Shown: positions 1 to 12,183 of the stretch, in pieces | How the letters are laid out: every line of letters starts with the position of its first letter | Position numbering within the stretch: the first letter of the stretch is position 1 | From: Solanum dulcamara | Taxonomy: Eukaryota > Streptophyta > Magnoliopsida > Solanales > Solanaceae | Length of the DNA: 64,000 nt | Assembly: GCF_947179165.1 (NCBI RefSeq) | Contig: NC_077237.1 | Coordinates: forward strand, 16,267,523 to 16,331,522 | Direction: 5' to 3' | Translations under genes and position numbers: made by a program | The notes under the pieces: model-generated | The model's input: only the letters and a program-made list of their open reading frames with translations | The model's database searches: none | What the model was told of the DNA's origin: nothing

Positions 1-1134
1 AATCAAACTTCTCAAATGAAGACTTCATAGAGTCTTTCGCAATCAAAATTAATAAACTTTACAATCTAGACCACGCGCTAGTCCTTCCAAATGCTCAACA
101 ATTAGCACAATCAATCATTTCTTATCTTGCCAATTCATACCTTAAAAAAATCCACTACCATGAATGTAGACTTACAATATAAAATCTAAATTTCTATTCA
201 AACCATGTAAACGAATCATCTTATCAATCGACATTAACCCATATTTTGAAGATTTTATGAAATAACATACCTTAGCTCATCATCAAACACCTATCAATCG
301 ATCTTACCATGTCCTTTATTAGGAACTCAAATTATGCCAGTTATCAAACTCGAAAGTACTATAGAACTTACCACAACACTAGAGTTGAATTTTTGGGGAC
401 TCCACTCTTGAAGCATACTCAACCTGACTGATGAACACTGCTACTATTATTATAACTAGAGTGACATGAATGAAGTCATGTGTTTCAAAACCCAAGTCTC
501 CAACATCCCAAAATTTAAATCCTTGAAATTTCCAATCAGTATAAGTATTCTTGTTCTCGCCTCATTCCGAAGGACAAACTATAGCCTACTAAATCTCCTA
601 TTATAAGTTGAAGCTTTTTCAATTCTATGCGAGCAGTTTTCAACACACCATATAACTTTTCAAATAACTACGGTACTCATTAAATATTATCAAATGCAAC
701 CTTAGATACTCATAAATTTTCATTACCATACTGGATTCCTTTAACCAAAAACCATTACCACATAATTGCATCTTAATCATAATCTGTCTTGATTTCTTAT
801 TACCATGCTCAGCGACCCTTGCCATTATTACTAAGTTAACCTTATCATTGACGTGATATCTCAAATTCGTTGTATAGCTTAATATGTACATTAACCAATT
901 TCCATATGTACTTTCTCACTAGTACACTCACTTGCCTCCATAAAGATATACTTATTGGAACTTTCTTTACCCATAAGCCTATCATTTTATTATTAGTCCA
1001 CTCATTTTTGTTTATAATGAAGTCGTCAGTCCCCGAGTAGATCCTTGCAATACACTTCATACTTAAACACACTAATACCATACCAAAATCCACCGTTATA
1101 ATGTTCCTTATAATCAATGACCAACTTAAATGTA
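1..1134. other. Unrecognised AT-rich sequence, probably decayed retroelement
   Basis: No gene could be recognised. Short minus-strand open frames exist around 640-1117 but show no family motif and are interrupted. The sequence lies directly beside Ty3/gypsy material, so it may be a decayed part of a nested retroelement in the opposite orientation. That is inference only. Confidence 0.3.
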
Positions 1135-3045
1135 TGTAGTAACAACCAGTTAGGGATCGTTCTTCTTATTGAGCTTGGAAGATTAAGTATGACTACAGTT
1201 ACTATATTGGTTGGACTGTTAGAAGATCATTCTATAAAACATTAAGACTATGGATCATTAAAGATAACTTGAATATGTGATAGTCGTATGTGAATATCGG
1301 GCTATTTAAAATGTTATGTTAGCTGTTCAGAGTATTTTTGAATCTTGTCTTGGCTAGCCATAACATGGCATTTGAATGTGTAATTATTGATGCTACTTGA
1401 TGGTTGTATGGCTAGCTGGGATGTGAGAGCAATGAGCTCTATAGGGGAGGTGTTGTTCAATAATCTAGAAATAACCTACAAATGATAAATTACGTTTAAT
1501 GCCTTTTCATAGCTTAACCATAGTGCTTAACGTCTTAATATAGGTTGAGACACTACGGACAGCGTATACGTATAGTGGCGAATAGGCGCTAAAGGTATGT
1601 AAGGCTATCCCTTCTTTATTTTGGCATGTCTTAGATATAAGTGATATATGATATGAGCTTTGGGGTAATTCCATTCATAGGTTCCGAGTATGATTCATGA
1701 TTTTTATTCACTTCTTGACGTTAAAACTCTTCAAGTAGTTGAGCTACAGCCCTTGAGTCCTCTATACGTTTGACAGTAGTTGGTATATAAAAGTCCCTAA
1801 TCTTAAGTACCATATAATGATTAATGTCTATAGCTTTCATAAGCTATCTCGCGTTATCTTGATAGTGTTTATGATCCCTGAGGCTTTATCTAATATGGTT
1901 CATAATGACATTCAAACAGTACTGAACCTAACTATCGCCCTGATACTCAAGTATTGATTAGTCTACTTATCTATTGAGTCTCAAATGATGATTTAAATGC
2001 ATATGGTTACTCACTACTCTACTCGTGCATACTGTTATTACATCTCTCATCAAGATCCATGCCGAGTATGTTATCATGCATATTTTACTATACTATCCAC
2101 CAAGTCCCTAGCTAGGGGGCCGAGTATGATATATGATGATATAATGATGTAATAATATAATTATGGCACCGAGTCCCACGATGGGTAAGATATGGTATAT
2201 GTGCATATGACTTTGTTCATCGAGTCCCTTACTAAAGGGACGGTACGATATATATATATATATATATGATAATATGATAATATAATGATATAAATATGAC
2301 ACCGGCACTGTCCTATAATGGTCCGAGTATGGTATATGATAATGATATGCATGATTTGTATCGTAAGGCATAGGTGTGGTGAGTTTTTAATTATCATACT
2401 TCTCTCCTGGACTCTCTACTTCAGTTATCATCTTTCTTACTGTATTTCATGTTTTATATACTTAGTACATTTCTTGTACTGACCCCTTTCCTTCGAGTGG
2501 GTTGCATTTTATGCCCTCAGGTACAGATACTCATTTTGGGGATCTGCCAGCTTAGAATTTCCATTCATCTATTTTGGAGTGCTCCATTGTCCCAGAGCCT
2601 AAAATTTTAGTACAGATTCTTTTGATGTATATATTTGGTTATCCAAAGGTACAACAAGGCCCTGTCCCATCATATTCTACTGTTAATACTCTTAGAGGTC
2701 TATAGACATATGTGTGGATTATGTGTATATGTGTTCGATTATGCCTATATAACTTGTATTTTGGGACGTTCTCATTCATAGAGGCAACCTTGTCGGCTTA
2801 CGTATGTACATATTTTGGGATATTATATATAGTGACAAACTTGTCGGCTCGTGTATTATGATATTTTAATTGAATGTGAATCCTCAGGAGACAGGTTACC
2901 CTGATACATGTATGTAAGCTTGAGATGACATCCTATTTTCACAAAGTCCCCATATTGTGTTTAGTTAAGTTTGACGATGTCTAACAGATATGTATACGAG
3001 TGCCCAGTTCAGGCACTAGTCACGGCCTACAGGGTTGGATCATGA
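1135..3045 (+). mobile_element. Ty3/gypsy-type LTR, degenerate
   Basis: The block has the look of a long Solanaceae Ty3/gypsy LTR. It starts near a TGTAGTAACAACC-like motif. It carries the internal GTATGTAAGGCT stretch (about 1595) that recurs in the LTR near 25605 and, inverted, near 28800. It contains a 'cttagtac...cttgtactgacccc' segment near 2460-2490 also seen near 26590. It ends in 'ggcactagtcacggcctac' near 3010-3030, just before pol coding sequence. A short TA run lies at about 2248-2268, among repeated 'ccgagt' phrases. Neither the exact ends nor a target duplication could be fixed. It abuts the reverse transcriptase coding sequence without gag or protease, so it is either a nested solo LTR or a rearranged junction. 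Confidence 0.5.
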
Positions 3046-5750
3046 AAACTATCGATAGTTAAATAAGGTTACCATCAGAAACAAGTACCCGATACCTCAT
3101 ATTGATGATTTATTTGATCAGCTTCAGGATGCTTCAGTTTTCTCCAAGATTAACTTGAGATCCGATTATCATCAATTGAAGGTTAGGGCGAAGGATATCT
3201 CTAAGACAGCTTTTCGAATATGTTATGGCCATTAGGATTTCTGGTAATGTCTTTTGGGTTAACTAATGCTCCAACAGCCTTTATGGACTTGATGAATGGA
3301 GTGTTCAGACCGTACTTGGATTTGTTTGTTTATTGTCTTTATAGATGATATATTGATAGATTCCCGTAGTAGGAAGGAGCATGAGCATCATTTGAGGATT
3401 ATGCTTGGAATTCTGAAGGAGAAGAAACTCTATGCAAAATTTTCAAAGTGTGAGTTCTGGGTTACTTCGATGACATTTTTGGGAAATGTAGTGTCCAAGA
3501 AGGGTATTATGGTGGATCCAAAGAAGATTGAGGTTGTTCGAGATTGAGTCAGACCTTCTTCAATTACTGAGATTCAGAGTTTCGTAGGCCTTGCAGGTTA
3601 TTATCGATGATTCGTGGAGGAGTTCTCATCTATTGCATCTCCATTAACTAAATTAACCTAGAAGGAAGTGGCTTTCCAATGGTTTGACGGGTATGAGGTA
3701 AGCTTTAAAAGTTTAAGACTCTATTGACTACTGCCCCAATTTTGACTACACCTATGGAGGGAGAAAAAATTATTATATATTATGATGTTTCTCGAATTGA
3801 TCTTGGTTACGTATTGATGTAGAAGGGGAAGGTGATAGCTTATGCTTTAAGGAAGTTAAAGGTTCATGAGAAGAACCACCCTGCTCATGACTTAGAGTTG
3901 GCAGCTATAATATTTGCATTAAAGATTTGGAGGCATTACCTTTATGGTGTGTATTGTGAGGTGTTCATGGATTATCGTAGTCTCTAGTATATATATTTAT
4001 TCAGAGGGATCTCAATTTGAGGCAACGGAGATGGTTGGAGTTTCTCAAGGATTATGACATGATTATCCTTTATCATCCAAGCAAGGTATATGTGGTAGCA
4101 GATGCCTTGAGTCAAAAGATGATGAGTATGGGTAGTCTAGCCTTGCTACAGGTTTGAGAGCATCCTTTGGCTATGGATGTCCATCCCTTAGCTAATAGCT
4201 TTGTGAGACTTGATATTTCAGAACATGGTAGAGTTTTCGCTTACATGGAGTCAAGGTCATTCTTATTAGAGCAAATTTGGGCTCAATAGTTTGATGATGG
4301 TGATTTGTGTTAGATTCGAGATAAGGTGTTTAAAGGAGAAGCCAAGGAGTTAATTCTTGATGGTGAGGGAGTTTTGAGAATAAAAGGTCGTATTTATGTT
4401 CCTTGGGTAGGTGATTTGACTAGACTGATCATGGAAAAGGCTCATAGTTTGAGGTACTCTATTCATCCTGGGGCTACTATGATATATTGTAACTTGAAGC
4501 AGCATTATTGGTGGTGTTGTATGAAGAAGGACATAGTAGATTTTGTGTCTCGATATTTAAATTGTAAGCAAGCAAAGTACGAACACCAAAAACCTGGTGG
4601 TGTGACTCAAAGGATGCTCATACCTGAGTGAAACTGGGAGCATTTTGCTATGGACTTTGTGGTAGGATTGCCATGTACCTTGGGTAAGTTTGATTCTATA
4701 TGGATCATTGTGGATCGATTGACTAAGTCTGGGTACTTTGTACCAGTTTAGACTATCTATAATTTAGAGAAGTTAGCCAAGATCTACATTCGGGAGATAG
4801 TTTGCTTGCATGGGGTTCCTATTTCTATCATTTAAGAAAACGGAATGCAATTTACATCTTATTTTTGGCAGTCTATGCAAAAGGAGTTGGGCACTCGGAT
4901 GGATCTTAATACGGACTTTCACCCTTAGACTGACGGTCAGTCTAAATGAACTATTCAGGTCTTTGAAGATATATTGCACGCATGTATGATCAACTTTGGT
5001 GGTCATTAGGATCAATTTTTTCCTTTAGTGGAGTTTGTATAAAATAACAGTTACCATTCGAGCTTTGATATGGCACCATTCAAGGCAGTGTAAGGTAGGA
5101 GATGTCGATCTTCAATTGGTTGATTTGATGCATTTGAGGTTAGGATGTGGGGCACATATTTATTGAGAGAGTCCTTGGACAAGGTCAAGTTAATTTAGGA
5201 TAGGCTTCTCATGGCTCAGAGTAGGCAAAAGAGTTATACAGATAGCAAACTTCACGATTTGGAGTTCATGGTTAAAGAGTGAATTCTATTGAAGATTTCA
5301 CCCATGAAGGGTGGTGATGAGATTTGGGAAAAAGGGCAAGTTGAGCCCGAGATACATTGGTCCTTTCGAGACTGTTGATTGTATTGGTTAGGTTGCTTAT
5401 CAATTAGCCTTGCCACCTGGGTTGTCCGGTGTTCACTCTGTGTTTCATATTTTGATGCTAAAGATGTATCATCAGGATGGTGCTCATGTGATTCAATGGG
5501 ACTCAGTGTTACTTGATCAAAATTTGACCTTTGAGGAAGATTCAGTAACAATCTTGGATAGACAAATTCAAAAGTTGAGGCCGAAAGAGATTGCTTAAGT
5601 GAAGGTTTAATGGAAGTATCTTCTGGTGGAGGAGGCTACATGGGAGACTGAGTCAGACATGAGGATTAAATATCCTCAACTTTTTGAGCGTTCAGGTACT
5701 TTCTAATCCTTAACCGTTTGAGGACGAACGTTTGTTTAAGTGGTAGATGA
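3046..5750 (+). pseudogene. Ty3/gypsy pol pseudogene (RT, RNase H, integrase)
   Basis: Plus-strand remains of a Ty3/gypsy polyprotein. Reverse transcriptase starts at about 3063 ([20 protein letters not shown]) and includes a FIDD active-site box near 3335-3350. RNase H remains are at about 3720-4000. The integrase zinc-binding region is at about 4440-4600, with H and C residues of the HHCC type, and the integrase core follows (AMDFVVGLP near 4650). A C-terminal region runs to about 5700. The frame is broken by frameshifts and many stops. Most stops fall where the family has Gln, Trp or Arg, consistent with C-to-T or G-to-A change. Gag and protease are absent upstream. The polypurine-like stretch just before 5751 leads directly into the 3' LTR, which fixes orientation. 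It is non-functional. Confidence 0.85.
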
Positions 5751-8069
5751 TGTAATGACCCGTTAGCTCATTTTGAGCGCTAGAACTATTTTGACTCTTC
5801 CCATAAAGTTTTAAATAAGAATTGTGAACTATCCGTTTAACTATCGCTATTTAGTTGAATGGTATTTTTTTAAATAATTCATTTATGTTATGATATATGT
5901 TTTTTAATAATTAATTATTAATAGAAGAAAATAATTATTTTAAATTAGAAGTGGATCATATTCACTACTCCCTTAAAGTCCATATATCTGGGTTAGATAA
6001 AATAGAAATAGTTATTTATAATTTGTACTTGAAAAAAATAGAAAGCACGACAATACTTGCGGCGGCGTGAACCAGAGAAGTATTTAGTGTGCTTTAGGTA
6101 AACATTATGTTGATTGTATATTAATTTTTTTAAGAGTAGAACACTTCATTTATACTATTGAAAAAAAAGGTAATGTTGCCAGGGATAGTGGAAAAGTGTG
6201 ATGCAGTGAGTTACTTATTGGGCAAGAAGATAAATTGACTTTTTTGTTTAAATTTAATGTCGTTTTCTATTTGCTTTGCAGTATCCTAGAATTAGTGGAA
6301 TAGTAGTATGCTCTCTTTCTTTTATTTTTTTTTTGTTAATATAACTTGTAACAAGTAATAGTAATTTATGTCTACAGATTTAAGTTTAAGGAACTAGCTA
6401 TTAAATCAGAAACAGTAGGTTCATAATATGTAAGGTTTCTTATAATTTGCTGGTGAGTTCACAAGTTTTTGTAGTTAAGTTTATTTTGACATGTTGGTCT
6501 ATATTTAATTATTAGGGGTATGGTATTATACAAATACCATTAGATTTATAATATTGGAAAAATTGAGACTTAATCTTAGACTTGAGACTTAGGTAATTGG
6601 TTATAGGTTTGGGTGAGTCTTGGATCTAGGCTAGACAGGTAGTAATATGGGTGTCTACGGATTCATTTACTAATGAATAAGGCATATTTGATAGATTGGG
6701 AACGTTTTGAAGCCTTACAAAAGGGAAAGGAAAAATCTTGAGCATTCGAGACACGTGTTCGACATTCGAGGTATGTTAAGACTTTCAGACTTCGTTGAAG
6801 GATATTTTTTCTAATTAAAGATTAAAATTTGAAATATATAATGGGTAAGGGAGAAAATAGGGGTCTCGTACCAATGGTGTGACGGGCATTGGTATGAGTA
6901 CCGATTTTATAAAGAGAAATTTTATTACTATAGAATGTAAGATTGTAATTCGAGAATGCCAAAGCATATGGACATTAGCTGATGTATTATTGATTTGGTA
7001 CCTTTTGTATGATTGTGCTCCTAATTTGAACCCTTATATTTGTGATAGTTGAGGTGATTATATGTCATACTGATATTCGATTTATTGAGATGCATCATCA
7101 TCTCCTATGTTGCTGATATTATATTGTACACATGCATTGACATGAGATTGAGTATGAGTAAAGGTCTCACACATGGAAATCGTTCCTGAGATATCATTTT
7201 ATGGTTATAAGTTGGGCACGTGGAGATCGTCCGTGCTGGGGATGGTTTGATTTTTTGATAGTGCCTTGAGATCGTCCATAGACACGTGGAGATCGTCCGT
7301 GTCAGTATATGGACCTCGTGAGTCCCCCATTGGTCACAAACTCTCGAAGTATATTTCGAGAAGTATTGTGTATATACGGTTGTAAGGTTACTTGGTATTG
7401 GAGGCATTTCATCTCATGGTGTTGCATTGCATCTCATTATCTTCTTCATTTTTACTTGATTATGCATTAAATATTTTGTGACATTTGATTATACCTATTT
7501 TGGTGAAACTTGATTGATAAGTATAATGTAGAATTATAAAATTTGAGAATGAATTTTATATACTCCTGTCACTACTTCTTCGTTGTCGGTCAATGAGACA
7601 TACTGGTACACGTGGTTTCGTACTCATACTATACTTGTTGCACTCTTTTGTGGTGCATATTCGATTTCAAATATGAGCACATCTCGTGGAGCTTCTTGAG
7701 TCAGATCTTGGGTTATCTTGGAGTTGTGGTGAGTTGCTTGGATGTTCCGCAGTCCACACCTCCTTCTATCTTTTATTTATTCTGTTATTTTAGTATTCAG
7801 ACATGATAGTTATTACGTCTAAACTGGCCATTTTAATTTCATATTTAAATCCTATTTTAGAAGCTCTTGTACTTATGACACCAAATATTAGGTGGTATTT
7901 TATCTTTCAACATTTCATACTTATGACATACTTAGTGTGTTGGATATTCCACTTGTCGCTTGTGTTCTTACTTTATTTATTTTATTGAATTGATAAGAAT
8001 GTTTGGGTTGGCTTACCTATCGATCGGAAACATAGGTGTCATCACGACTTGTGAATTTGGGTTGTGACA
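5751..8069 (+). mobile_element. 3' LTR of the Ty3/gypsy element
   Basis: A TG...CA bounded block of 2,319 bp. It begins TGTAATGACCCG directly after a purine-rich tract and ends TTTGGGTTGTGACA. Both are typical Solanaceae gypsy LTR ends as I recall them. It follows the pol pseudogene in the same orientation, so it is the 3' LTR. The sequence immediately after it (8070 onward) is coding sequence of an unrelated PIF/Harbinger transposase, so the retroelement inserted into that older transposon. The expected 5-bp duplication after the LTR would be TTATG. The matching 5' copy is not visible and may lie left of the window. Confidence 0.7.
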
Positions 8070-8071
8070 TT

Positions 8072-8476
8072 ATGCCTTATCGGGGAGAGCGATATCATTT
8101 GAAAGAGTATTCAAGAAATTCACCCCGAAATTCTCGTGAATTATTTAATTTGCGACACGCTTATTTGCGTTATGCTATTGAATGAGCATTTTGAGTTCTT
8201 AAAAATAGATTTTCTATAATTTCTAGTTCAACAGAGTCATCATATGGTGTTGAAACTCAAAAGCTTATTATATTTGCATATTGTATTTTGCACAATTATT
8301 TAAGAGGAGTAGATTCAAACGATGACTTACTTGCTCAAGTTGATGCGGAGCTTATAAATAATAATGATGTGCATGAAGAAGTTCTGAATCCTAGGCAGAG
8401 TAATGAAGAATTTAGAAGAGGGGAGTTGATTGAAGATCGCATAGCAACTGCCATGTGGAATAATTATCAAAATTAA
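8072..8476 (+). pseudogene. PIF/Harbinger transposase, C-terminal remnant
   Basis: The translation reads MPYRGERYHLKEYSRNSPRN and continues through a stop at about 8183 into ENRFSII-like and SSTESSYGVETQK segments, then CILHNYLRGVD. This is the C-terminal third of a DDE-4 family (PIF/Harbinger) transposase, which normally cuts and pastes the element at TNA target sites. The start of the domain is cut off by the LTR ending at 8069. Two in-frame stops (the codons after AIE and AF) make it non-functional. The frame then runs open to a stop at 8476. The partner ORF lies 200 bp downstream on the same strand, as in complete elements. Confidence 0.82.
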
Positions 8477-8680
8477 TTTTCTAGGAGAAAAATTTAAAGA
8501 AAGTATTGTGTCAAATTTATTTATTTTATGTTATTTGAAAGTAATTTTGTGAATTATTGTTTTAATTATAAATATCACGTGTAGTGCATTTCCCTTTATA
8601 TTCTAACTCTTTAATATTGTGTGATGACATTCTCTTATTTAACTACTATGATATATATTTTAATTTTGTAGTTGTCAAGA

Positions 8681-9702
8681 TGGCAAAAAAATCGAAGGGA
8701 TTCACTTCAAGTGATACAAATATTTCAGATAATTCTCTTTGTATTTGATAACATTCTATGGACGATATATTAATTGATGCATGTCGTGAGCATGATCTTG
8801 GAAATAGGGTTGGTGGATATTTCACTACACACGCACTAGATAACATATTGAGGGAGCTACGATCAAAATTTCCTGGTAAAATTATTAATAAGGAGAGAAT
8901 TCACAATCGAATGAGAATAATTAAAAAAATAATTCAGCAAATACTATGATACATTTCAAATGGGGATGAGTGAATTTGTATGGGATCCTATCACAAATAA
9001 GTGGGGTGCTGAATCTGAAGTGTGGGATCAATTAATTCAGATATATTCATATTTATTAGTTTTGCTCTTATTTTTATAGTTTAATGTTCATCTTAATGTG
9101 TTGTACTTTTTATATGTAGGCTAAGGTCGAAGCTGCTAATTTGAGGACCAAGTCTATCAGAAATTATGATAAGTTAATAATGTTATATGGAAAGAATAGA
9201 GCTACTGAAAAGCATGTTGAGACTGGACTAGACATGTTAAAAAGAGATGGTAAAAATTTGAAAAGATCAAGTACTATTTCGTTGACTATAGATGAGGTTG
9301 ACGAAATAACTTCTATGAATGTTGCTTCATTGGAAAATATCGGGAACATAAACAGGATGAGCAAAGTCAACTAACTAATGACACACCTACATCAAATGTC
9401 TATTTAGAGGTACCCACTCCTATAAGAAATAAAAAGTTTAAACATAATCATCTTGAAGGCATGGCTGATATGTTGAGAGGTGGCATGGATAATTTGGCTC
9501 ATGCCATTAATCGACTTTCAACTATGTCACTTATTTCTGAAAGTGGGATATGACAAATGGTGAAAGAGATGAATTTGGAATCTCATAAGAACTCAAAGGC
9601 TTATATATTCGTTTGTCAAGACGCAAATATATGTTGCACACTGATGGGATGTCCACAAGAAGAATGCAAGACTCTTTTATTGACCATGATGCTAGCACGT
9701 GA
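8681..9702 (+). pseudogene. PIF/Harbinger ORF1, Myb/SANT-like DNA-binding protein
   Basis: Broken reading frames match the second protein of PIF/Harbinger elements. A first segment starts MAKKSKGFTSS (8681). A trihelix/Myb-like domain follows at 8758-8949 (MDDILIDACREHDLGNRVGG, FTTHALDNILRELRSKFPGK). Further pieces carry the RTKSIRNYDKLIMLYGKNRA segment (9141 on) and a C-terminal 'DNLAHAINRLS' like region near 9490. Stops and frameshifts separate them. In the family this protein binds terminal repeats and helps the transposase enter the nucleus. Here it is a relic. The degeneration resembles that of the neighbouring transposase, which supports a single old element. Confidence 0.75.
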
Positions 9703-10990
9703 TTAAGTTTAGATTAATTTTAATTGAATTTTAAGTATTTTTTATTTTATAAACGATATGAATATTTCGGTAGTGACAATTATTTTGTTATGCATTTTAA
9801 GCTGCAAATTATTTGAATTATTTTTTTTATTATGAAAATTTATAGCATACTTATTATAGATATTACTATTAGTATGATCTAAGCTATGAATAAAATGATA
9901 TGCATGGTCATACGTCTACATTGTTGCAAGCTGACAAATATTTAATTAGCTTATCAATTTTTTGGAATGGGTAGTTGAATTAACAATTATTGAATGGATT
10001 AAAATTTTATAGTTAATGATATAGAGTTAACAATTGGTGAACGGATAAATATATTAATTAGTTAGTTGATACATAGTAGTATCTTCTTACTTTTCCTCCA
10101 TTTTCCAAATTTTCTTGATTAGTGCTTTTTAATTAAATCTATCATAAATATAGGTGTGATGATAGTGTTTGATAATATAATTATAATTGATGATTTATTT
10201 TATGTTATTTTCATATGACATAAAAAGATTATGCATGATAGTGTTGTTATTTTAATATTTAGAATAATTAAGGGTATTTTAGTAAACTTATCAATTACAA
10301 TACAGTCAAACCAAACAAAAAAATGTTATTAAACAGCAGCAAACAATACAATCTAGCCAAACATTGTATGTATCATATAGTACAATACAGTACAGTACAA
10401 TACAATACAATATGATACATTATGAAACGATGGGTAACAATGATCCAAACAGAGTGTTAGTCATCTGGTCATCATTAAGCCCTACATTGACACATCAATT
10501 AGAAATAGTCACATTTGCCACAACCTCAATTTGAAAAGATTCAATTGTTTGCTCACTCATAATATAATACTTCTTTGCCTTTAGGAACAGTACACCATTT
10601 ATTCGTATACCAGAAATCTATTACATATTCAATGAATTGAAATTTTTGAAGCTCTCACTTGAATGCGCAGTTATTCCAGCGTCGACATTGTGGGTAAGTT
10701 CTTGTCTATTCTTTTTGTTCCTTTTTTTTTCCTTCTAAAGTAATTATATATCAAAAGTTATAAACCCTACTAATTTCTTTTAATATATAAAGTGGTATAG
10801 GGTATTAAATAAATTAATAATTTAGTTCACTAATTAAATTAATTATCTAAAATCATCTGTCAACTAATTAACGAGGTTACCGAATAATCCAAAATTTTCA
10901 ATTTAAATTTATGGAAAGGGTCTTTCAAGAAACAGAGAAGACTCGTGCTCACAATGACTTAACGGGTCATTACAATATATTATGGAGACA
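9703..10990. other. AT-rich non-coding DNA with a degenerate transposon end
   Basis: No coding signal was seen. Near 10310-10460 there are iterated 'acaatacaat' phrases followed by 'gatccaaacagagtgtta', which resembles the terminus of a non-autonomous DNA transposon, possibly the end of the Harbinger relic. No partner terminus was identified. The remainder is AT-rich. Confidence 0.35.
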
Positions 10991-10994
10991 TATA

Positions 10995-10997
<3 letters not shown>

Positions 10998-11061
<64 letters not shown>
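10998..11061. repeat. (TTA)n microsatellite
   Basis: About 21 uninterrupted TTA/TAT triplets. It is likely to be length-polymorphic. Confidence 0.97.
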
Positions 11062-11063
<2 letters not shown>

Positions 11064-11754
11064 CAACAGTTAAAATCATTTTAAACAAGTTATATAAATT
11101 GTTATATTAACTACATTGTGTTAAATTACTGCATTGTATATTATATTAAATTTTGTTAATGTCTTTTATTTCTTTTTATTTGAGGTCCTTCATCAGGTAT
11201 ACAAATTACTTTAGAAAAAATTCTTTGCTTATTGTACTAAATTGTTCTCCTAATTTTGATGTATATAAGACAAGACATAAAATTATAACTTTTTTTCCAT
11301 TCTTTTATCTCTTTGTAAAGAATGATATGATTCATTTTAATTTTCATTAAGTAGGTCATTATTTCTTTCGTTAAACACATATAAAAACGAATTTAAGTAT
11401 ACTCAACACTAATCTATACATGTTTCAATAGACTTTGTTGTTTCGTCTGACTTTATAAAAATTATTAATATATTGATACTTATAATTTTAATCTATCTCT
11501 TGAATAATTTTCAAATAAAGTTGAAGAAGAATACGATTAAATTAATTGTTCAATTCGAACATATGTGTTTTACATGATGTGAAAATAAGCATTATATTGG
11601 TGCATGTGATATTTATTGCACTGTTAATGAAGACAACTTAATTGGAGCATGTAATATGTTAATGAAGACAACTTTAAAAAGTTCTAAGTTATTGTTTGAT
11701 TTTATAAAAATTAAAAGATATCTTATTATAGAGTGCTTTCATCATTTCCTATTA

Positions 11755-12180
11755 GGGGTCGTTTGGTATGAGAGATGAGATAGATAAAGTTATTCCATGA
11801 ATTGAGATATTCCATCATTTATATGGAATAACTAATTTCATCACTTTAGTACAAAAATGATGGGATAATTGAGGGATACTTACCAAATATTCAATTCGAC
11901 CAACTAGTTTACAAAATATGTACAAAAATGACTGAAGTATACACAACATATGCATCGATTAAGTATAGGTATGTATATTATAGGTATAGGTGTGTATATT
12001 ATATGTATGTTTAGTATAAGTATATAAAACCTATACATTATGTACACATTTTGTAAACTAGATCACCCAAAGATATTGGGCTTCTTTTGCTCGATAAATC
12101 ATCTCAACACTAATTAATACCTCTAATCAAACATTTAATATATTTATTTAGAAACTATTGTCTTTTATCCAAACGATCTC
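11755..12180. mobile_element. Tourist-like MITE with TTA duplication
   Basis: The left end GGGGTCGTTTGG and right end CCAAACGATCTC are inverted. The element is flanked on both sides by TTA (11752-11754 and 12181-12183), the duplication made by PIF/Harbinger transposases. It has no coding capacity. A second short inverted-repeat unit lies inside it. Confidence 0.7.
11904..12061. mobile_element. Short inverted-repeat unit nested in the Tourist MITE
   Basis: A 158-bp segment. Its ends are ctagtttacaaaatatgtac and gtacacattttgtaaactag, near-perfect inverted repeats. The interior is low-complexity 'gtataggtatgtatatta' sequence. No target duplication could be fixed, so it may be an internal foldback of the host MITE instead of a separate insertion. 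Confidence 0.5.
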
Positions 12181-12183
12181 TTA

